From positions 1-64,000 of the forward strand of contig NC_043743.1 of assembly GCF_004337985.1 (NCBI RefSeq): DNA of 64,000 nt, in the 5' to 3' direction. The DNA comes from Pyricularia pennisetigena. Lineage: Eukaryota; Ascomycota; Sordariomycetes; Magnaporthales; Pyriculariaceae. A model generated the notes under the pieces. The model saw nothing but the letters and a program-made list of their open reading frames with translations. It ran no database searches and had not been told where the DNA came from. Positions 58,069 to 64,000 of the stretch are shown here, one piece after another (positions within the stretch are counted from its first letter, which is position 1; every line of letters begins with the position of its first letter). A program made the translations under genes and the position numbers.

Positions 58069-60173
58069 GTAGATTCTAGAAGAACGTAGGCCGAAAGAAA
58101 CAGATCGTCTTCGTCTCTGTCAGGTCACCATGAATATGCACATATCTTCATGCTATCAGTCTAGTGGCTGCGAGCGTGGACAAACGTGGGAGGCGGGTAG
58201 CACCGCACGGAGGCGCATTGGCTTGTTAGGGGTCGATCAGAAACCCACCAGAGTGCCACCACGCCAGTGCTGAATGGTGAAGGGAATGGAAGTACGAGGA
58301 TCAATGGGAGCCCAGTGGGGTTGTTTCCCCTCCGTTCAAAGAACAAAGAAGATTGATTCTTGGTATATATGCTTTAGATCATGTCTATGGGGCTCAGCAG
58401 ATGGACCCCTGTCTCAACTTCTTCCTGGGTAGATTGTTTTGCACAGTGACATCAAGTCTCGATTGGGTGGATGGCTGGTGTATCCGTAAAACGTCCATCT
58501 CGGATCCTTGCGATCGGGAGACAAAGAAGAGGTCGAGTTGATCAGCAAGCGACTCGCAAGGTGTGGGCCAGCCAAGCTAGGGATTTTTTTTTTTTTTTTT
58601 ATTCCATCGGACCTGCTGCCAGGATGCAAGTAATGCGCGCAGTAGTAGCAAGGCAAGGCAGGCAGTAGGCAGTACCACGAAAAGATCAATGTTTTCGGTC
58701 AATCGTGGAATTAGAATGCCCAAGAAGGAAAATGAAACAACAGAACAAAAAGGTTAAAAAAACAAAACAAAACAAAGTCGAGGACGCAATGGATATCTCT
58801 TTCGTCATCGATAATGGACTGACAATCTCGACTAGACAAAACGGGTTGCCATGCCTCTCGACCTAGGCTTTTGTCAGGGGTACCTCTCGTACAGTTGATT
58901 TACAGTAAATAATACAGGTACCTTGATCTGTTCCTACGTCCAATTTACCTCAGGTGGGATTAATTAATAATTCAAGGTATCTTTGCATTTCCAATCCATG
59001 TTCATCCTTGTCCGCGGGCCAAACACCTACCTTACTAGGATGAACGACAATCAGATATTGACCTCAAATCGACGGGAAATTCAGGCGCATTGCGCAGCCT
59101 GCTACTGTAGCATGCAGTAGCCCTGCAGCAGCCTCCCCACGCACGCCATCTCTTGACCGAGTGGGAAAAAAAAAGTCGGTATTCCCTCGCTCGCACTTCG
59201 CTGTTATCCGATTGCCCGATACCCAGTCGGTCCTGGTATCATGGCGTTTGCCCGCATCGAACTAACGCCCAGGAACACATCTCGAGCTGCTAGGCCCGAT
59301 CTGGTAACCGCCCACTACCAGCCAAGTGATTAAGCTTGGATTGGTTGTGGTTGTTCGGGTCATCCAAGATTCCAGTTCCCAAAAGGCCGACTGGATTGCT
59401 CAGACGAGCACTAAAAAGGAGAGAGGAAAAAAAAAAAAAAAATAATAATAATAATAATACTTAATTACCTATCTTTTTTTTCTCTTTTGCTCTGGTTCTA
59501 TTTCGTATTTACGAGGACATGTGAAGGGACCATCGCCCACTGGATCGCATTGCCTTTTATTTATTTGTTTATTAGTTTATTATTTTCTTCCTTATTTTTT
59601 CCCCCCCACGTTTCGATGCTTGGGATTCGCCTTTAACAGTTACCGCAAATCCCACGTAACGGAGCGTAGCAGTTGGATATACAAAGCCCTCATCTGGAGA
59701 TCGATGCCTGCTGTTCGCTCCCTGGATAGTTTGCGCGATCTCAAGACATCGGCCCTTGTGTTGACCTCATGCCGTCAGCCGCTGTTGTTGACTCGCTATA
59801 CCCTTCATATCTTCGATTATTCGTCCTGCTAGGATACGTCTTTGAAGCAACCCCACCTTGATCCCACTCCTTACAGGATACCCCCTGCACAAATCAGAGC
59901 TCATCAAAATCGCGCTATATACCAGGCATTCGGCTGCCGAAGCCCACAACGGCTGGGACCGCATACGGACGGACGCTTTATAGCTTTATCAGGGCGTTGG
60001 TCGGCCTTTTGTTTTCTGTTTTTCTCTGTTGCGTATTACTGTCTCGCTCTCGATACTGCCTTTCAAAACAAAATAAACAAGACTCGCTCGCTGAGCGCAC
60101 ATATGAACACATATTGCGCCCGCGCGCACAGACACATACCCACATATATATACAACCATACCTTCAGCTCACA
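57476..60173. other. Intergenic region with microsatellite and 5' leader of the SIS gene
   Basis: The 3' region of vac7 reaches to about 57,950. It is followed by poly(A) and (GA)n tracts (separate entry). From 58,080 to 59,400 I see no gene; small open frames of 60-90 codons are not convincing. Poly-T and poly-A runs lie at 58,585-58,601 and 59,428-59,445. From about 59,530 the sequence is pyrimidine-rich and probably promoter plus leader of the plus-strand gene at 60,174. Palindromic GGTACC and AGGTACCTTG motifs lie at 58,878-58,925. Confidence 0.5.
57956..58065. repeat. Poly(A) 32 and (GA) about 35 microsatellite, with one N
   Basis: 57,956-57,987 is 32 A; 57,996-58,065 is an uninterrupted GA dinucleotide tract. 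Position 57,995 is an unresolved base, so the length and junction may be assembly artefacts. Confidence 0.97.
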
Positions 60174-61316
60174 ATGCCAGAGAACACAAGTAGACACCAC
60201 GGTCCGGTGCAGACCAGCGCTGTGTACCTGGTTGGCCAGCCGGCACAGCTCATAGAGCGACCGCCTTCCCCACCATCACCGCCGTCTCCGGGCCCCGCGC
60301 TATGTCGTGGCGTCAATTCGCTCATCGATGAGCTGCCCAGCATGTCATTGGATGACCCCCGCGTAGGGCTACATCCCATATCTTCCCAGACTACCGCCTC
60401 CACAACACACTTGCCATCTCCAGTACCGTCACCCCCAATCGACCTCGACAAGCTGAGGCCAGAAGGCCACACAGTCACGGCTCCACCCTCCCCTTCATCA
60501 CGACCCGCTGATGACGACCACGAAGGATGGAGTTCCCCAACGGCCGATTCCGCGTTTGACCTGATGGCTTCGGACCGTCTCGCCGGTGCTGTACATGTCC
60601 TGAACGCTGAAGCGACCGCCTTGACATCCCTGGCAACCATGTATAGCACCTCAGCGTCTGCCCGGATGGCGTTTGATAGCGCAGTGTCGGTCATTGCCCG
60701 TAATCAGGCAAGGTCGCCCACCGCTGACGGAGGCGGGACGTTGGTCATGGTCGGTGTAGGCAAGTCCGGTCACATCGCGCGCAAGTTGGCAGCCACGTTC
60801 AGCTCGCTGTCACTGCGTTCTTCATTTATGCACCCCACCGAGGCGCTGCACGGGGACTTAGGCCTATTGCATCCGGTTCGAGATGCCGTTGTCTTGGTTA
60901 GCTTTAGCGGCAGGACGCCCGAGCTGCTAGGCCTGGTGCCGCACCTGCACCCGGGGCTCCCGGTTGTGGTAATCACTGCGGCATCGGATGCGACTTGCGA
61001 GATTGCAAGGGCAATCCGGGCTATGAGAGAGAAGCCCATTAGCGAGGGCCAATGGCTTTCATCCCTGGAGGCTAGGCCGTCTCGCATTGGAGAGGTTGTA
61101 GTGCTGCCAGCACCCATACCGATCTCTGAGGTTGCGACTCTTGGCATCGCCGCCCCTACTGCCAGCACAACTGTCGCTTTAGCGCTCGGCGATGCTCTTG
61201 CCGTGGTTGCGGCAAAGGAAATCCATGGCGGTACGGCGAATACGGCTGCCATGTTTTTGAGGAACCATCCCGGCGGCGCCATCGGCTCATCTTTTGCCTC
61301 GGGGGTGTCCCGATGA
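60174..61316 (+). CDS. SIS-domain sugar-phosphate isomerase homologue (KpsF/GutQ/KdsD type)
   Basis: 380 residues, single exon. Residues 1-130 are Pro/Ser-rich and probably disordered (PPSPPSPPSPG at 30-40). The SIS domain spans about 135-380 and carries nearly all signatures of arabinose-5-phosphate isomerases: GVGKSGHIARKLAATFSSL at 194-212, HPTEALHGDLG at 220-230, SFSGRTPELL at 243-252, and STTVALALGDALAVV with HPGGAIG in the C-terminal part (331-371). The bacterial enzymes interconvert ribulose 5-phosphate and arabinose 5-phosphate for KDO synthesis, but fungi have no KDO, and the paired CBS domains of the bacterial enzymes are absent. The substrate is therefore unknown. A 60-residue insert-like stretch (AIRAMREKPISEGQWLSSLE) precedes the last SIS motif. 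Start: the frame extends upstream to 59,997 but that part reads like leader sequence; ACAATGCC at 60,174 is preferred. Confidence 0.88.
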   Translation: MPENTSRHHGPVQTSAVYLVGQPAQLIERPPSPPSPPSPGPALCRGVNSLIDELPSMSLDDPRVGLHPISSQTTASTTHLPSPVPSPPIDLDKLRPEGHTVTAPPSPSSRPADDDHEGWSSPTADSAFDLMASDRLAGAVHVLNAEATALTSLATMYSTSASARMAFDSAVSVIARNQARSPTADGGGTLVMVGVGKSGHIARKLAATFSSLSLRSSFMHPTEALHGDLGLLHPVRDAVVLVSFSGRTPELLGLVPHLHPGLPVVVITAASDATCEIARAIRAMREKPISEGQWLSSLEARPSRIGEVVVLPAPIPISEVATLGIAAPTASTTVALALGDALAVVAAKEIHGGTANTAAMFLRNHPGGAIGSSFASGVSR

Positions 61317-61848
61317 CGGAGAAAGCTTGATGGTAGCTTGTTTTCGCCTTCGTATTTGCATATCATGTTCTTTTCCTTCTGTCATGACCTGGGTTTGGTA
61401 GCCCATTCGGAGTTGGTTGCGTTTCGGCAGCTGGGTATGCCGTACCCGGTACAGTATCGTCTCGAATAGTAAGTGCGAGAGAAGTACCCCAGTCTTGAGA
61501 GTGTAGCAAGACGTTTACATAATACAAAGCTTTCCAAGCCGTGAAATTTCAAGCATATGACAAAGGTTGGGAGACGGAGACCATACACAATCAATATCAC
61601 AACCATGAGAGGAACTACCTCTAGAGGATACAGACAAGTTGCAACAGAAAGCTTTCGCATGGCATGATCAAGGTAGTGCAACAGTAACGTAACAATTGTC
61701 AGCAAAGTGCGAGTGATTTGGAAGCTGCACTGGTCTGCCACCAGTGTGATGAACTTAATGTGGTATAGACAAGTGATCGATGGCATCGCGTGACAGCGAG
61801 GCCAAAGGGGAACGGCCTGACGTCTGTTGTTGCTCTGCTATCGACATG
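61317..61848. other. Convergent intergenic region
   Basis: 532 bp between the stop codons of the SIS gene (plus) and the WKF-domain gene (minus). It should hold both terminators. A minus-strand frame of 134 codons (61,382-61,786) is not considered coding because it spans both 3' regions and lacks any known motif. Confidence 0.55.
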
Positions 61849-63156
61849 CTACAGCTCGTCGTCGTCGGACGAGCTATCCGAATCTGAATCGCTACTGCTT
61901 GAAGACTCAGATGAAGTGTCGAGCTCCTCGCGCTGTTGCTGTAACCTCAACAGTGTCCCTTCGCTCTCCGAGCCGGAATCTTCGGAACCGCTGCTGCTGG
62001 TTCCAGAGCTCGAGGTATCGTCATCCTCATCCGCATCATCGGCATCCTCGTCGTCACTGCTATCACTGCTACTGCTCGCGTCGTCTTCGGCAAGTGTCCT
62101 TTTGTTGCGATTGCGTTTTCGCCTGCCATCCTTTGCGCCAGCATCCCCCGCGACAGCTGCATCGGATGTTGATGCCAACGTTGAATCGCGAGGGGTTGAC
62201 GCCGCCTCCGAGGTTCCCGTCGTCGCCGTCGTCGTCGTGGCTTCTGAATCATCTCCACTGGAGAGTTCATCGAGAACTAACTCTGCTCGAAGTCTTTTGA
62301 CCAGACGCTGCGTTAATTCAGGCTCCCGTGGCTCGACGGCATTGGTGCCACCCATGACGAAATCTTCCTCGTTGTAGTCATCGCGGACTCGCTTCCCATT
62401 GGCGTTAGTGCCACTGCTAGGGTGTGATTGTAACATTTTCGCTAATAGGCCCGCGTATTTCTCCTGCCCTTTCGCTACGTCCCCGGTACTTGCGGAGGCG
62501 AAAGCCAGATCCTGCTTCCGAACGTCCTCCGCTGACTTTTTGAGCCAGTCGCGGGAAGCGCCCTTGCTGTCGCGGGAATATTTGAGGAAAATGCCAAAGT
62601 CGGCAGCAGGCACCATCTCAGGGGTAAAGGCGTATTTGACAAGTAGCGTCTGGTAGTTCTTTTTGAACTTCCAGTTCTCTCTCGAGGTTTCCCACTCGCG
62701 GAGGTACTTGGAGAGCTCTGGTTGAATTTGTGTTGGCTTAAAGTCCTGTCCCGGCTGCTTTTCGGTCTTGGAGCCCTTGCCCTTCTTCTTGTTCTTCTTG
62801 GATTTTGGCTTGGAGGGAGTCTCAGTGGCTGCTGATGGGACGGGATCAGAACCCTTTGTGCCGTCGGCAAAGGTCACAGACTTGCGGCGCCCTTGGGAGG
62901 TATGATCGAGGTCGGTGCGTGAACGCTTGCTGACTGAGGCCTCGTCGGCGGTGCCGTTGCTGACGGGATAGTCTTTGCGCTTGTTGTTGGAGCTGTAGCC
63001 GCTTATGTTGGACGACGGGGAGCTTGTCGCTACTGCTGCAGGCTGACTTGGCGGCAGCAAAGATGTGTTGTCATTGTCCGCAGAACCTTTGAGCTTGAGA
63101 CCCAATCGCTTCCATGCCGGCACTCTCTGTGCTGGCATGCTCTTTGCGAACGACAT
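61849..63156 (-). CDS. WKF-domain (C7orf50-like) protein, probably nucleolar
   Basis: 435 residues, single exon. Residues 1-160 are basic and Ser-rich, with KKNKKKGKGSK near 120-130 (a likely nuclear/nucleolar signal) and RRKSVTFADG near 90, which matches the RVxF-type docking motif for protein phosphatase 1. The WKF domain spans about 155-215: YLREWETSRENWKFKKNYQT then VPAADFGIFLKYSRDSKGAS, matching the family of human C7orf50. The rest is disordered and ends in a strongly acidic Ser/Asp tail (SSSDSSDDEDADDADEDDD; final SDSDSDSSSDDDEL). Family members are nuclear or nucleolar; a role in ribosome biogenesis is inferred, not shown. Start: the frame opens 54 codons earlier, but GCCATGTCG at 63,156 has better context and the upstream part is hydrophobic and unrelated to the family. 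Confidence 0.85.
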   Translation of the reverse strand: MSFAKSMPAQRVPAWKRLGLKLKGSADNDNTSLLPPSQPAAVATSSPSSNISGYSSNNKRKDYPVSNGTADEASVSKRSRTDLDHTSQGRRKSVTFADGTKGSDPVPSAATETPSKPKSKKNKKKGKGSKTEKQPGQDFKPTQIQPELSKYLREWETSRENWKFKKNYQTLLVKYAFTPEMVPAADFGIFLKYSRDSKGASRDWLKKSAEDVRKQDLAFASASTGDVAKGQEKYAGLLAKMLQSHPSSGTNANGKRVRDDYNEEDFVMGGTNAVEPREPELTQRLVKRLRAELVLDELSSGDDSEATTTTATTGTSEAASTPRDSTLASTSDAAVAGDAGAKDGRRKRNRNKRTLAEDDASSSSDSSDDEDADDADEDDDTSSSGTSSSGSEDSGSESEGTLLRLQQQREELDTSSESSSSSDSDSDSSSDDDEL

Positions 63157-63946
63157 GGCGACAGGCCAAATAAAAGAAAACAACGAAAGACCGGAGGAAA
63201 AGTAGACGAGGCGTGATACCGGGCCGTGGCTCAGACTAATGCCAGCCGGAGGGGAGCCGAAAAAAAGTCTGGCACACGGGATCCGCCAGCTACACACCGA
63301 CTTTAGGGAGTAGCCCAATACCTGAGGTTTGGCCGGCTGGCAGCAGAATGCGATAGGTGAGGATTGGTTACTGGAATGGGGCGTTCTCCTCTCATGCAGT
63401 TATTGCTGGTTTGTCGCCTCGTTTTTCTTTTTCACTTTTTTCACTCGCTTCTTTTTTTCCCCCCCATTCGTTTCCTACTACGGAGACTGAAAGTGTTTGT
63501 TGCCCCACATGCCCCACCGCCGGTACCCCTGTCCGTTTCGGTGCCTAGCAAGCTACTCTGCTGTTCTTGTACAGAGTGGGGTTAGGAAGCTTTCAGTTTC
63601 CTAAAGTTATGTAATCAGGCCTGCCCGCTATTAACCTACCGCAAGGTCGCCTTCGTTATTTCGGCCTCATTTGTAAGGCTCATAATAATTTGCAGGGGTG
63701 CTTCGTCCAGCTGGGAGTTGCGCGTCAAAGCTTCCGCCTGGGTCTAAAGCTTCACCTGCTTGTGCTTGCTACGCGGGATATCCACTTTGGCCATACTGAC
63801 CTCTCGCCAACGTACCTTACCTGCCTACCCTCGTTATTGTCCGATATCATCACACACGCGAGCTGTTTCTCTGACTTGAATCGCAGAGCCCGGTCATATT
63901 TTGCAGACCCTTCAAACAGAAACCCTCCCAAACCAAACTGCCCACA
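63157..63946. promoter_or_regulatory. Divergent promoter region
   Basis: 790 bp between the WKF-domain gene and the presumed gene at 63,947. Pyrimidine runs at 63,420-63,475 and ACCTTACCTGCCTACC at 63,812 fit promoter and leader sequence of the plus-strand gene. No coding frame is convincing. Confidence 0.4.
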
Positions 63947-64000
63947 ATGTCAGGTATGTATCACTTGCTTCTACTCCAACACCATACCGTCCGTTTAAAC
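63947..64000 (+). CDS. Possible first mini-exon of a plus-strand gene, cut by window edge
   Basis: CCCACAATGTCAG is followed at 63,954 by GTATGT, a good fungal 5' splice site, so the sequence can be read as ATG TCA G plus an intron. Very short first exons like this are common in ribosomal protein and other highly expressed fungal genes. The product cannot be named, since the remaining exons lie outside the window. Confidence 0.4.
   Translation, partial: MSGMYHLLLLQHHTVRLN

Noticed and set aside
59997..60173. 59-codon upstream extension of the SIS-domain gene
   Set aside because: Composition and repeats (ACATACCCACATATATATACA region) look like leader; the ACAATGCC start is better.

Overview
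The window reads as nuclear DNA of a filamentous ascomycete (Pezizomycotina, probably Sordariomycetes; the species cannot be fixed from sequence alone). The evidence is fungal histone H3 and H4 genes split by short GT..AG introns, long intronless housekeeping genes typical of moulds, a Vac7-type vacuolar protein, and a large AT-rich block of stop-riddled retrotransposons of the kind made by repeat-induced point mutation (RIP).

Bases 1 to about 38,730 are an AT-rich nest of dead retroelements with no host gene I can support. Five families can be separated. Gypsy-A is a Ty3/gypsy chromovirus with a pol chromodomain and an LTR I call LTR-A. Gypsy-B is a second chromovirus; one copy keeps both 189-bp LTRs and sits inside a Gypsy-A gag with a 5-bp target duplication. 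Copia-1 has LTR-D. Copia-2 has LTR-C, one of which also occurs as a solo LTR with a TTAAT duplication. The fifth, LTR-E, is a 0.6-0.9-kb element present about a dozen times. It has no terminal inverted repeats, hairpins at its 5' end, a (CTAT/ATCC)n tract, a conserved 35-codon frame, and target duplications of ACCCTG, ACCCAC, AAAATC and AATCAT. LTR-E copies lie inside all the other families, so it was among the last to move. A copia gag of 243 codons (37,164-37,895) is still open despite its surroundings.

At about 38.73 kb composition switches abruptly to gene-type DNA. The first 130 bp hold a striking series of inverted repeats that can fold into a T-shaped three-way junction followed by a second stem-loop module. 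A candidate Cys/Thr-rich multi-exon gene follows on the minus strand.

From 41.6 to 64 kb the region is ordinary euchromatin: a divergent histone H4/H3 pair, the RNA polymerase I largest subunit (minus) divergent from U4/U6 snRNP protein Prp3 (plus), a Vac7 homologue, a KpsF/GutQ-like SIS-domain sugar-phosphate isomerase homologue without CBS domains, a WKF-domain (C7orf50-like) protein, and the likely first mini-exon of another gene at the right edge. Several encode core growth functions: chromatin, rRNA synthesis, splicing and, by homology, probably ribosome biogenesis. They are separate transcription units.

Element names (Gypsy-A, LTR-E and so on) are labels for this window only. Boundaries given to the base were read from target duplications and LTR ends; others are approximate.
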